Below, piece after piece: positions 34,465 to 44,745 of a stretch of 64,000 nucleotides of DNA. Made by a program: the position numbers and the translations under genes. The DNA lies in assembly GCA_038380435.1 (NCBI GenBank), contig JAWZYU010000025.1:44152691-44216690 (forward strand), in the 5' to 3' direction. The stretch is from Ryuthela nishihirai. Lineage: Eukaryota; Arthropoda; Arachnida; Araneae; Heptathelidae. The notes under the pieces were generated by a model. It made no database searches. It worked only from the letters and a program-made list of their open reading frames with translations, and had not been told where the DNA came from. Position 1 is the first letter of the stretch; the number at the start of each line of letters is the position of its first letter.

Positions 34465-35166
34465 AATATACATCCCCTTCCTTCATAATAAATAAAATCA
34501 AAATAAATCTATGGGAATAATACCAAAAGTTTAATAAAGATATAAAGTACCAACTGAGCAAATGGAGGTATCTACTCTTTGTGACAGGCAGGCTGATGCT
34601 GCAAAACCACACAAGCAGCCAGATATGTTCTGTAATATCAACTCAAGGAATATAGAATATACTGGTAGGTCAACTAGAATTAGAATAGGTATCTCTTACA
34701 AAACTTTAAGTATATTTTTTTTTAAATTGTAATCTGCAAGATAATTTTCAAACTGAAAGCAGTCCTTGACATGAAAGAATTTGGTTACATCTGGCTTAGG
34801 TGATATTATTCCCCATTCTGTGGATATGTACTACTTAGTAGCTTCTATCATTTATATATTATTTTCTTTAATTTCTATATTAAAGAAGTTTTTTCCTCAG
34901 AATAAGATTACAAATAAATTTCAGTAAATAAAATAAGTTAAAAAAACTACTATATAAACCAAATAAATGTGGCAAAGAAAGGATTAAATCCTTTATAGCT
35001 GTTATAGTTTTTAAAATGGACTATATGTGTGCCAAAGAGTTCACCTAGAAAGTCTACTGCAAACACTTGTTTTGTTCAGTGTTATAAATTTAAATATAGG
35101 GACTTCTTGCAGTTGGACCTCCATTTTTGATGTATGCGGTTTTTAGTATATTTATGAAATTTGTTA
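34465..35166. other. NAA50 intron, AT-rich interior of the direct-repeat unit
   Basis: No coding sequence recognised. Confidence 0.4.
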
Positions 35167-35677
35167 ATCACTGTTATATCACGCTGCACTGGACTTGTTA
35201 AGCTGGTTATGGGCTGATGATTTTTTCTAAACCTTTTTTCTCAATACTTATTAGCCATTATAAACAAGCAGGCTGCTCACAATTAAATCAAGATACACTG
35301 TATAATATAAACATTAAATCAGTACCATCAACATGGAAATTACTCTTAGATCATATGACCTATAAGTCACTGAATGCTGCTAGAGGAACAATCCTATAAA
35401 GTCCTATGTTATAACACATCATCAGTACACTGCCTGAGAATATCAGAGAGATGAAACGTGTGTTGCAATGAATCTGCCCTATTTGTATATATCTGTTCTT
35501 GTATGATTTTATGAGATTTTAGCATTTAGATAAAAATATGTATTAAGTGATAGACAATAACCGTGGTGAGAAGTCTGGATGTTTATAATGGCTAATAAAT
35601 ATTGAGAAGAAAGATTTGGAAGAAACCATCATCCCATAACCAGCTTAACAACACCAGTGAAGTGTGAAATAACATCA
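35167..35677. repeat. Large inverted repeat (arms about 100 bp)
   Basis: Arms 35167-35265 and 35581-35677 are imperfect reverse complements, with GTTTATAATGGCTAATAA and CCCATAACCAGCTTAACA shared, around a 315-bp centre. The centre contains GATGAAACGTGTG near 35450. No transposase is present. Confidence 0.85.
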
Positions 35678-35838
35678 ACAGCCAGACTGAGATCTTGTCA
35701 TAACCCTAAAAAGTGTTTTCAATGTATTCTTTATAACACCAACTAGAAGGATCAACTATCTTGTGAGCATTTTGATGCTCACAAGTCACAACATCTAGAC
35801 TGTGAAGACATATATTGATTGACTGAATGCATCAGCCA

Positions 35839-35950
35839 CTTGTTAACTGTCACAAGGAATGGATGTTTGCTGGTAAAAGCTTTCTCTTGAAGCCTTATGT
35901 CGTAAGGTTAAGAACAAATAGATAGTAGATTTGCTCACTAGTCTAAGATT
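35839..35950 (+). repeat. Direct repeat, right copy
   Basis: Partner of 34355-34464. About 170 bp before the next NAA50 exon. Confidence 0.9.
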
Positions 35951-36120
35951 ATTATTACTTTGTAAATAAATGATTATATGATTAATGAATTTTATGAATA
36001 TCTCACTGTGTCTATATGATTTAATTAAGTATATTTTCTGATATATTTGCTTTCAAATGAACTTGTTTGCTGTTATTTAATCTAAATAATTTTAAATAAT
36101 TCACACATTTTTGCATGTAG

Positions 36121-36240
36121 CTTATTACAATGACATTGTAGTTGGAGCAGTGTGCTGCAGAATTGATACATCTGATAACTCCCGAAGACTTTATATCATG
36201 ACACTAGGCTGTTTAGCTCCTTATCGAAGATTAGGAATAG
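36121..36240 (+). CDS. NAA50: N-alpha-acetyltransferase 50, second visible coding exon
   Basis: This 120-bp exon lies between acceptor TTTGCATGTAG and donor GTAAGT. It encodes the middle of the GNAT fold: YYNDIVVGAVCCRI, then RRLYIMTLGCLAPYRRLGI. The Tyr of LYIMTL is the catalytic Tyr of NAA50 enzymes, and RRLGI is the start of the acetyl-CoA-binding RxxGxG motif, completed by the next exon. It begins in phase 1 (its first two bases complete Ala) and ends in phase 1. The phase agreement with its neighbours is direct evidence for the gene model. Confidence 0.97.
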
Positions 36241-36905
36241 GTAAGTGATATAAAAATAAGTATCTACTATTTTTTCTTAATATAGTATAATATCTTGATA
36301 TAGCAACTTGTTACAGCAACTTCTTACTACAATTAAAATGCATAACTGTTATGAGAATTGAAATTAAATATCTATCAAATGGAAAAGTAACTATATGAAG
36401 TTTGAATTATCTGCTTCTATGAGATATACATAAAAAATTTTGAATGGGAATTTCTATTTTTTTAAATCAAAATTTCATTTGCTTTGCTAACAGCTCTGAC
36501 TAGCCATTAATGCTCCCATTCTGTGGAAATTTGACACACTCTACAGTGCCAATGGATCTGGAAGATTTAATATCCTTTAAGTGGGATCAGAATTAACTTT
36601 CAGTGTTTGGTGTACCATTATATAATACAAACATTTGCAAGAGATATAAAACATTCAAATTTAGTTGTAAGTTTATTTCTTTCAGCCCATTGATTATGTT
36701 GCAGTTATATATTTTTACAATAATAGGCCTGTAAATAGTAGCTAAGTATACACTAGGAAGGAGAGCTGGGCACCAATAAATAAATACTGCAAGGTTTTTA
36801 CACAACCTAATTTTTTTTGCTGTTTATATGTGTTTTCATGCTTTATGTTTTAAAGCTAGTTTTTATATATAACTTCAGTATTAAATTCCTGAAAAAAAAT
36901 TTCAG
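36241..36905. other. Short NAA50 intron (665 bp)
   Basis: GTAAGT donor and TTTCAG acceptor. AT-rich. No repeat recognised. Confidence 0.85.
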
Positions 36906-36972
36906 GAACGAAAATGGTGGAACATATTCTAAATTTTGTACAAAAAGATGGCAATTTTGACAGCATATTTCT
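36906..36972 (+). CDS. NAA50: N-alpha-acetyltransferase 50, third visible coding exon
   Basis: This 67-bp exon encodes GTKMVEHILNFVQKDGNFDSIFL. The first codon completes the RxxGxG acetyl-CoA loop. The exon ends with the beta strand that precedes the catalytic His, which lies at the start of the final exon. Acceptor TTTCAG, donor GTAAGT, entering in phase 1 and leaving in phase 2. The small size and phases match the joining of the flanking exons. Confidence 0.96.
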
Positions 36973-37172
36973 GTAAGTATAATTTTTGCATATTTACTCT
37001 GAAATAATTCTGTTTCTTGAATAAAAAAATTATGTGTATGTTTTTTTAATGTAAATAAATTGCTTTTTTATGCATTTCAATATTATAGAAATACCATTTC
37101 ACCCTTATACTGTCAAGTTTCTCATAATGCATGTAATTGTAACTGAGATGAACATGAACTTTTTTCCAGCAG

Positions 37173-37250
37173 AATAGCAACTGAACTTGACAACATTATA
37201 ATGCAGTCAGAGCCAGCTCGAAGGTGGTGTGGTGCAAGTGGAGCTGCCAA
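37173..37250 (+). other. Candidate frame-preserving cassette exon in NAA50
   Basis: A pyrimidine tract and CAGCAG (a NAGNAG acceptor) precede 37173, and AA|GTGAGT follows at 37251. The 78 bases (or 81 if the first AG is used) are a multiple of three and open in the NAA50 frame. Inclusion would add about 26 residues between the SIFL strand and the catalytic His. It is less AT-rich than its surroundings. There is no family evidence for it, and it could be chance. Confidence 0.3.
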
Positions 37251-37576
37251 GTGAGTCCCTGTGGTCAGAGGGGCCCTGAAGCATCAGTTATGTCAAACTA
37301 CCAATGCATTGTTGTTTACAACACAGTGCACTTGATATTTAATGTTGCTAAATCATCAATGAAACAATTTAAAAAAATGGGCTGCTGCTAGCAAACACAA
37401 AAATTGAACAAGCAGTGGCAAATCATTTATAAATGTAAAACACACCCCATTCAAGTTAAATATGTTTATTTATTAATAATTGCAATAAATAGCTTATTTC
37501 AAATTTAAAAAATAACTTTTATTTACTATTGATCATTCATCACCTTCTCATCCTTTCACCTTCTCATCCATTCATC

Positions 37577-37790
37577 ACCTTGGAGATGCTTTCCATTTTC
37601 CTGCCCTGAAAAGTAAAATTTGAGATTTTTTAAAGTATCTGACCTTTATCAGTTTATCTGGTCTCTTGCAAGCTGAGAATATCCATGGGATTCTTGTATG
37701 AAGGCATCAAGAGAATAATCTCTATGCAGAGTCCTCACATTCCAACAACCTGTGGAGAGAAAATGGTTAGTGGGATATTTAAAGAAAACT
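37577..37790 (-). mobile_element. Family A LINE endonuclease start fragment (copy 9a)
   Basis: On the minus strand it carries the junction of the 5' untranslated region with the first part of the endonuclease (complement of CTCACATTCCAACAACC and TCTGGTCTCTTGCAAG). It lies head to head with copy 9b, which begins about 20 bp away on the other strand. Confidence 0.8.
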
Positions 37791-38025
37791 GGCTGTAAAT
37801 AGTAGCTGTAAATAGGTAGTCACTGGAATGAGAGCTACGCACCAATCCCCTGTGATGATGCCTAGAACCGGCCAGGTCTAGCACCTAATTTCCGACCCCA
37901 CCTTTTTCTGGTGCGGGCCGTTAGTCAAAAGAGATACTCTCTTGTGGAAGTGAACAGAAAGGGAGGGCTGCCAGATTAGTGTGGCTTACTAATCTGAACA
38001 ACTGTGGCTACTTTTTTTTTTCTAT

Positions 38026-38410
38026 GGGGCGGGGGTGGCTCAGTCGATAGCGTGCCAGGCTTGTAATCTGCAGTTTCCAGGTTTGAGTCCCAGCTGGGTC
38101 AGTGTTGAGATTTATCTCCACAAAATTCCTTGCCCTGCCCACGATCAGTAGGGGACACTGATGGGCTTGGGAAGGCCATCGTCTGTCAGATGGGATGTTA
38201 AGCCATGGCCCTGTGTGCAGGAGAGTCATACCCTGTGCACGTTAAAGAACACTCTGAATGGCCTTGATGCGAGGCTACCATCTGTCTCCCAACAGCTGTT
38301 CCAGTGGGTTCCCTCCCCCAATCTTCTCTGAGCCTTCGGGGTCCTTGTGACCTGGCCATTTAGCCCATTGTGTGCAAAAAAGTGCTGCTCAGAGGTAAAA
38401 CAACCAACCA
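38026..38410 (+). mobile_element. SINE-2, near full-length copy
   Basis: It has the GGGGCGGGGGTGGCTCAG head, box B GGTTTGAGTCC and a full-length body. It is inserted at a poly(T)-CTAT site in the 5' untranslated region of family A, which resumes with TTTTTTCTACTCTGCTG. A short duplication (TTTTTTCTA) is likely. Confidence 0.9.
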
Positions 38411-39190
38411 AAAAATATTTTTTCTACTCTGCTGAGGAGTGGTAAACCACACAGGCCCTGTGGTTGACCATTTAAACCTACCAGACTGGAATAAGGCCCT
38501 GAGTTTGATTATGGATTCTGAATTTGCTGCCCTGGTGGGCTTCTGTGGAGGGAAAAATCTTCCGTTGTGTTTTCTGTTTGTTTGTGGGTTGAAAGCCCTA
38601 AGTGAATAGATTCACAGGATATGTTTTATCAGCTGGTGGATAATCCTGAGCAGAGGTCATCGTAGGTGCCTGAACTCTTGCTTCTACAGGCATCATCAAA
38701 TCCTACATTGGAGGAAGTTTTCCAGTGTAGATGGTTTCAGTCTTTAGTAGTGGGGGAATGGGTCATTGCACCCATGCCTATGATTAGGAGCTGTTTGTTA
38801 TTGTCGACATTCCCTCTCTCAATAAACATAGTTTCTTTAAACATCCTATTAACCATTTTCTCTGCATAGGTAGTTGGAATGTGAGGACTCTGCACAGAGA
38901 TTATTCTCTTGATATCCTCACATAAGAATTCCACAGTTATCATTTAAATATTCTCAGCTTGCAAGAGCCCAGATGAACAAATAAAAGTCAGATTCTCAAA
39001 ATAATCTTACATTTCTCTTTTCAGGAAGGAAAGATAATTAGCATATCCAAGGCATAGGTCTGCTTCTTAGCAGACATGCTAGTGATGCTCTTCTAGGATA
39101 TGAGTGCATTAATAAAAGGTTTCTGATAGCAAAACTTCAGATAAGCATTAAAGACTTTAATGCTATCTGCTGTTATGCCCCAACTGAGGA

Positions 39191-39279
39191 GGGGCGGGGG
39201 TTGCTCAGTCGGTAGCGCGCCAGGCTCATAATCTGCAGTTCCCAGGTTCGAGTCCCAGTTGGGTGAGCGTTGAGATTTA
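39191..39279 (+). mobile_element. SINE-2 head fragment
   Basis: Only the tRNA-like head and the first body bases (to TTGAGATTTA) are present. It sits where endonuclease sequence of family A is deleted, followed by a 13-bp tandem repeat (AGTGACAATGGGC, twice). It looks like a filler captured during break repair. Confidence 0.85.
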
Positions 39280-39952
39280 CAGTGACAATGGGCAGTGACA
39301 ATGGGCAGCATCTTCTACAGGTAAGTAAACTTAATGGTTTCAGAATAACTAACACTTATTACAAACATTGTGACATACATAAGTACACACAGGTTTCACC
39401 AGATGGGTATAGAGTAGTATTAATTAACAGCAAATGGGCTAGTTCTGTTAGGAATACCAGGTCATATAGGGGAGTTGAAATTGGATCTGACCATTACCTT
39501 GTTAAAAGTGTGTTTCAACTTAAACTTAAAAAGTGTTGTGCTAGGGTTAAAAAATTTGCATTTAATTCTGAAGCTCTGAAAGACCCAATTGTAGCCAAAG
39601 CTTACCATGATAGGTTACTTTGTCATTATGACAGTCATGGTTTGTTACTACTGAAGTTGAGGAAGAATGGGGCCATTTTAAACAGGTTTTTTGGAAATTA
39701 ACAATACTCTTTTAGGAAAAAAGGAGCAGAGGAGACAGAATTATTTGAGTGGTAAGGCACTTGAACTTATTTTAGAAAAAAAAACTGTAGGAATGTCCTT
39801 AATCAATGTCCTAATAGAAAGCATTACAGACAGCTTAACCATTCCAGTATCCAGGATGTATATATCTGTTTTAGTACAGCAAAAAAAATTTGATATTTTG
39901 AAAATAAAAATTGTTGTTTTAAATTTTTTTTATAGATATCTTATAAAAAATA

Positions 39953-41251
39953 CACTGCTGGCCATTAAAAGTGGAACACCAGAAGAAATCAGATTGTCCC
40001 GAAATATGCAAGATGGATAGCCCGTTGGAGAACATGTAAATGATTCAAAGTGCAGCACATACACACATCATTTGTGACAGTAATGCCCCCTGGAAATGGT
40101 AGAGGAGATTACAAAGAGCTGGTGTAAAACACTGGAATTGTGTTTGCTTGCAGTTCTTGGGCACTAAAGGATCAAGTATGCCCCGTCGAAGAACACAGCA
40201 TCCATGTGACCAGATTTCTGACTTTGATCGAGGCAGAATTATGGGATTATGGGAAGGCAGATTATCATACTGAGACATCGGTGCTCATGTTGGACAGAAT
40301 GCTGCCACAGTGATGAGAATATGGCATCATTGGGTAAAGGAGGAATGAACTCACTGACAAGAGGGATCTCAACGGCCCTGTCATACAAACAAACAAGAGG
40401 ATAGACATCTCATGCGCATGGCTATGAATGATCATACAGCCACATCAAACACCTTAGCTCAACAGTTAGGGTGTGTTGCACATCGACCAGTGTCTGCGGT
40501 ACAGTATCAACCAGTACATACGGTTTGATATCATCTACAGCATTGGGGCATCTTTGCTAGGTGGCCATTGCTTCGGCTACCATTGACTCTACAACACAGG
40601 TATATGTGTCTGCAATGGTGCCAAGAACATTGCGCATGGATGTGCAAATGGCATATCGTCTTTTCAGATGAATCCCGCTTCAGTGTGCAACACCATGATG
40701 GACGAATCCATATCTGGCAGTACCACGGTGACCTCGTACACATTACTAGTACTTTGAACAGCCAGCTTTACATCACTGAGGTGTTGGATCCTGTGGTCAT
40801 ACCTTATCTTCAGTGGCTGTCTGGTACAGGACAATGCCCAACCTGTGGCATGCATTGTCCAACAATTCCTGGATAGCCACCATGTGACACTTCTGTTTTG
40901 GCTTGCACGTTCACCATATCTGACCCCAATTGAACATGTCTGTTCCATGATCTCACGATGACTAGCACACAAGACACCAGCAGATGAACTTTGGCTATAT
41001 ATCGAAACTTCATGGACTGACATTCCCCAAACACACATCTGACATCTCATCCTCTCAATGCCAGATTGTGTAGTAGTGGTTAATTCCACTCGTGGTTGGC
41101 TACACAAGATACTGATTTCTTTGTATTCCACAAGTGTAACTGAGTTGTGTTTGTAATCATTTGATCCTTGTAACATAAGCTATGTATTCACTAAATATAG
41201 CTTTGATATCTCTTGTCTTTCCTGGCGTTGTACTTTTAATGGCCAGCAGTG
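39953..41251 (+). mobile_element. Tc1-like transposon (type D3), nested
   Basis: The inverted ends CACTGCTGGCCATTAAAAGT are identical over 20 bp at both ends, flanked by TA. The plus strand starts ATGCCCCGTCGAAGAACACA (40179) and reads a DNA-binding region (DFDRGRIMGLWEG) and, in 40568-40876, CLQWCQEHCAWMCKWHIVFSDESRF with the first catalytic Asp. The QDN and PIEHV sites follow in other frames, with 33 residues between Asp and Glu (one fewer than the usual 34). Stops and frameshifts inactivate it. The ends are very well preserved, so insertion was relatively recent. Confidence 0.9.
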
Positions 41252-41709
41252 TATGTAATTCAGGCTTGATAAATAATATTTTCTTTTTTCATATGATGCA
41301 TATTTTATTAAATTATGGCATAAAATTGTTAAAGCCATCTTATTGTAATTTCTTAGAAGTGATATAAGGTATTGCAAATTTGTTTGTTATCATTACTATA
41401 TGCTGAAGCAGTCCTTTAATTCAAGCTCAGAAGTTCGATTTGAACTATTATCAACAAATTTTTCCTTAAAATTTCTAAAATCTCCTGATAATTGACCAAA
41501 AAAAACCTGCTATTTTCAAAAATGGAAGATTTTGGAAATAATTATGAAATATGTACCTATTTTTTCAGTATACCACTGTAAAAAGTGTTATTAAAATTAA
41601 TAGGTTACTACAATGTTAAAATTTTTAACTTCAGTAAAATTCAGAATTAAATTCTCTTTAATTTGCTATATAACATGTGACCTATTTCTGTTGATTAGTT
41701 ATTTATTAA
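41252..41709. other. piggyBac-like carrier sequence
   Basis: AT-rich internal sequence. About 41420-41560 matches the reverse complement of about 22190-22320, so this carrier family exists at least twice in the window. Confidence 0.55.
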
Positions 41710-41821
41710 AAAATATTCTTGTGGCTGGGTGCCACAAGAATATTTTAATATATTTAATAATATATAACCACTTATAAAATATATTTATTATATTTTATTA
41801 TTAAATATATTTTATAAGTGG
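41710..41821. repeat. Two perfect hairpins in tandem
   Basis: The first has arms 41710-41725 and 41731-41746 (16 bp, 5-base loop). The second has arms 41768-41787 and 41802-41821 (20 bp, 14-base loop). Confidence 0.95.
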
Positions 41822-41842
41822 ATGTTATATAAAAGATATAGA

Positions 41843-41957
41843 TGTGTGTTGTTTTTCTGTTTTCTACTATGGTGTATAAACTGACAGGCTTCTGTCAGAC
41901 CTCTGTGACAAGCAGCTGCTTGAGGGGGTATTTATATTTTTTATTTTATTTATTCTA
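41843..41957 (+). mobile_element. SINE-1, tRNA head missing
   Basis: Starts in the GTGTTGTTTTTCTG body segment, lacks about 30 bp, then continues GACAGGCTTCTGTCAGACC and GCAGCTGCTTGAGGGGGTAT, ending in a TATTTA-type tail. Confidence 0.85.
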
Positions 41958-42364
41958 AAGTTGACTTGTTTATAGGACTGCAACAAGCCTGGACTTTTCT
42001 CAAAGTATGGTACAAAAAAAATTACAAAACGGGAGAAATGCTTACTTCAAACAGGAAAATTAATTTTTTTGTTATTCAGAAATAAATAGCCTCTTTAATC
42101 ATGTCCATTATAATTATTTCTGTCTATTATTGTTTTTTAAATAAATTTTTATTTGTGTTGCTAGATGCATTTTTTTATTACATGACTTAAAAAAGCTTTA
42201 TTAAAATAAAGCTTGTGTTCTTTTTTTCTTAAATATTTTATTTTCAGAAAATTCAGAATTAAATGCTGATTATTTGGCATATAACATGCCATAATTCCTT
42301 TCATTAGTTATTTGGCTAAATCTAAAGTTAAATTTAGCCTCTGGATTTAAACCAGTTTTTCAAG
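41958..42364. other. piggyBac-like carrier, right part
   Basis: AT-rich, with no coding sequence. It ends in the right terminal repeat at 42365-42380. Confidence 0.5.
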
Positions 42365-42380
42365 CTGGATACTGGAAGGG

Positions 42381-42690
42381 TTAATAAATGTGTAAAAAGG
42401 ATGAGTTAGCTACTAATAAGAATCTTTGCCTTGATGGTTTGGCTGACAAAGCTGAGGAAGCAGTTAGACAGCACAATAGCAGAGAGCTGTACCATATAGT
42501 TAATATTTTCTGTGGCAGAAAACAGACAGGTATACGTGGATTGAAGGATAAACAAAGTAAAGTTATAGAAGGTGAGGATTCTGTCATGGCTGGTCTGAGC
42601 ATTTCAGTAACGTTCTAAACAATCTGATTAGTTTTACTCCCATTGTTTGTAATTATCATAGATGCATTACTGGCTTTAATGTTGATACAG
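42381..42690 (+). mobile_element. Family A LINE copy 9b, 3' continuation
   Basis: Resumes the linker at TTAATAAATGTGTAAAAAGGA and reads DGLADKAEEAVRQHNSRELYHIV and GIRGLKDKQ (42388-42618). It ends where GCTTTAATGTTGATACA is repeated twice (42674-42707), next to another LINE. Confidence 0.8.
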
Positions 42691-42704
42691 GCTTTAATGT
42701 TGAT

Positions 42705-43680
42705 ACATTGTATACACATTAATATACTCTTTGAATTGCAAAATAGTTATTCAGAAATAAATATTAAACATCATGATCTAAACTGCATAGATTCACACTC
42801 ATTTATTTGTCCAATTCTAGAGCATACTTTTTGTTACAATTGCCTAGGTGTTCAACTGGACTCTAACCTAAAATGCAGATTGCATGCCTTGAAATTAACT
42901 AGGAAATTAAGATTTATACTTCGTAAGACTTTATTATAGTAACAAAGTAGTAAGTAAGAAATTTCTTATAACTCTATATTATCCATGGGTATACTTAGTT
43001 CTACATTACGGAACTTGTTGTTGGGATGGTGCTTACGAGCATAGCATTCATAACTTAACCATTGTTCATTGAAAAAATTTTAGACTTGTTTTTCGTTTCA
43101 GTTATACTAATTATAACTGATTATATATAATAATTATTAATCATTATAATAATTTTCCTGTATACACATTATACTCTTTTAGAGAGATATATGTATAAAG
43201 TGTTGTTATTTTTATTCAAATTCGGACGTTGGTTACCTTCAAAATATTTAATTGGTTACAATATGAGAAAAAATTCTCTTTTTTGTGTTCCATTAGTTAA
43301 AAATCTATTTTGCAAAGACGTTTTGTTTTTATTACTGCTAAATTATTTAACTCTTTACTTTATGATTTCAGATGGAGAAAAGCTTTCAAATGCAAATTCA
43401 TAATGCAATCTGTCATTCTACATACTTAGCCATAATATTTTAGTTTTTGTGTTCTCGGTTCAATTATGACAAATGTATTTTTTATGTAATAGAAAGTATT
43501 TTAGGTTTACCTTGTGCTTACACTGTTGCTAAATTTTAAGAATTTTATTTCTATCTGGAATCTGGATGAGCTATGTGCTCCTTATTTCCAGCTTTCTTTC
43601 TTTTCTTGTTTATCTTGTTTGTTCTATATGTATATGTTTTGTATGTTTCTTTGAATAAATGTTCTTTGAAATGAAATTTC
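42705..43680 (+). mobile_element. Jockey/CR1-like LINE 3' end
   Basis: The open piece 42643-42939 has CLGVQLDSNLKCRLHALKLTRKLRF, the segment after the RT thumb in this LINE type (YLGVxLDxxLxWxxHI). Further on, broken frames read LHYGTCCWDGAYE (about 42990-43040) and then FKFGRWLPSKY (43210-43245), typical of the C-terminal region. It ends near 43680 with GAATAAATGTTCTTTGAAAT, probably the 3' tail. RT catalytic motifs are absent. Confidence 0.7.
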
Positions 43681-43835
43681 AAATTTAGTGTTCATTATTT
43701 ATCATATCTAAATTAATATAATTTTTATATTCATTTATTAATCATTATTTGTTGTGCTATATAGACGATCATAGCATTTACTTTGTGAATCAGTGCTATG
43801 TCAAAATATAATATTAATAGAAGATTTTTGTTTGG

Positions 43836-43907
43836 CAACTGGTAGCTCAGCAGCCAGAGCACCTGATATGTTATCAGGAAATCGTGGGTTTTGATTCCAC
43901 CCAGCTA
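43836..43907 (+). tRNA. tRNA-Thr(TGT)-like sequence, probably a pseudo-tRNA
   Basis: It folds as a cloverleaf: D stem GCTC/GAGC, anticodon stem CCTGA/TCAGG with loop TATGTTA (anticodon TGT) and T stem GTGGG/TCCAC. The acceptor stem (CAACTGG/CCAGCTA) has two mismatches, and the B box is GGTTTTGATTCC. No T-run follows within 10 bases. It may be the head of a SINE or a decayed tRNA gene. Confidence 0.45.
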
Positions 43908-44217
43908 ATGACAGTGTTTCTTCATTATTTATTCAGCCTTATGCCATCTGTCTCAGTTTATACAATATGAAATTTTCCATTATGGCCACTTCCAGAATCT
44001 TTAAATGCTCATGCACTGAAATACAATAGTGATGAACTGCAGCAGGTGAGTCATCGTTTTGTAGTGACCCATGATACCTGATTGACTGATGCTACCAATG
44101 CAACAAATGCTCAAAGATCCTGTTACTTAGCAAAAATCTTCATTTGATTTTCCTAGATTCAACATGCCTAAACTTTCCTGGCAAGATGTGTTTGAATGCA
44201 AAGAAAAAATGCATATA
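43908..44217. other. NAA50 intron, unassigned
   Basis: Nothing recognised. It could be the body of a SINE headed by the tRNA-like sequence. Confidence 0.35.
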
Positions 44218-44745
44218 CAGTCAAACTTGGTTGTAATAAGCACAGAAATAATGAGATTACAGCTGTAATGAGCAAAAAGCCATAATGATTTTAATTTATG
44301 TGTATTTCCCATACAATTGCTCACTTTTATAATGAGTCTACTATATGAATATATCATACAAATTTTGATAACTATGGAAGCATGCAAACATTCTTAATTG
44401 CTTGGGTAGCTAGAAATAGTACCCAATTCTTGGAATAGACAAAAATGATATGGGTGACTCAGCTTTTATGACCACTCCCATTTGGATTACGGGCCGGTTT
44501 ATCCCCCACTTTATACAAACATTGCCATGACTGTAAAATCAGTTAGAAACAAATCCTTCTGTTAGAAACTTGTCTACTAAGAAAAGAAAATGTTTCTTGA
44601 TTCACGAAAAAGTCTAAAAAGAATATTGTGAATTAAAAAAAATAGGAGGTAGATTTAACTCATCACTGATATTGATTGTAAGTAATGGTTATAACGAGGA
44701 AATATTGCCGACCCCCTGGTGCATGTTATAATCAAATTCGACTGT
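44218..44745. mobile_element. pogo-like MITE (528 bp)
   Basis: The left end CAGTCAAACTTGGTTGTAAT pairs with the inverted right end CAGTCGAATTTGATTATAAC, and TA lies at each flank. Such ends are typical of pogo/Tigger-type elements. No transposase motifs are present, so it is non-autonomous. Confidence 0.7.

Larger units (their letters stand above)
37812..39838 (+). mobile_element. Family A LINE (copy 9b), 5' half, split by a piggyBac-like insertion
   Basis: It starts with the 5' untranslated region (GTAGTCACTGGAATG) and includes the endonuclease start (TGTGAGGACTCTGCACAG). A deleted middle is replaced by a SINE-2 head fragment, then the C-terminal endonuclease (39270-39701 with GSDHYLVKSVFQL) and the following linker. 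It stops at CTTAA (39838), and the same sequence resumes at 42381 (TTAATAAATGTG) and runs to about 42690. The two halves are one copy interrupted by 2.5 kb. Complete SINE-2 is inserted at 38026-38410. It contains CAGGTAAGT at 39318-39326, sense to NAA50. Confidence 0.85.
39839..42380. mobile_element. piggyBac-like element (TTAA-flanked) with nested Tc1 element and SINE-1
   Basis: The flanks are TTAA at 39835-39838 and 42381-42384. Ends are CCATTCCAGTATCCAG (left) and, inverted, CCCTTCCAGTATCCAG (right), 15 of 16 matching. The family A sequence continues across the insertion with one TTAA. TTAA duplication plus a CCC-type terminus is the mark of piggyBac transposons. No transposase gene is visible. 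Excluding the nested Tc1-like element (39953-41251), the carrier is about 1.2 kb and non-autonomous. It also contains SINE-1 (41843-41957) and two hairpins (41710-41821). Confidence 0.8.

Noticed and set aside
43836..43907. A working tRNA-Thr gene
   Set aside because: Two acceptor mismatches, a weak B box and no nearby terminator make a pseudo-tRNA likelier.
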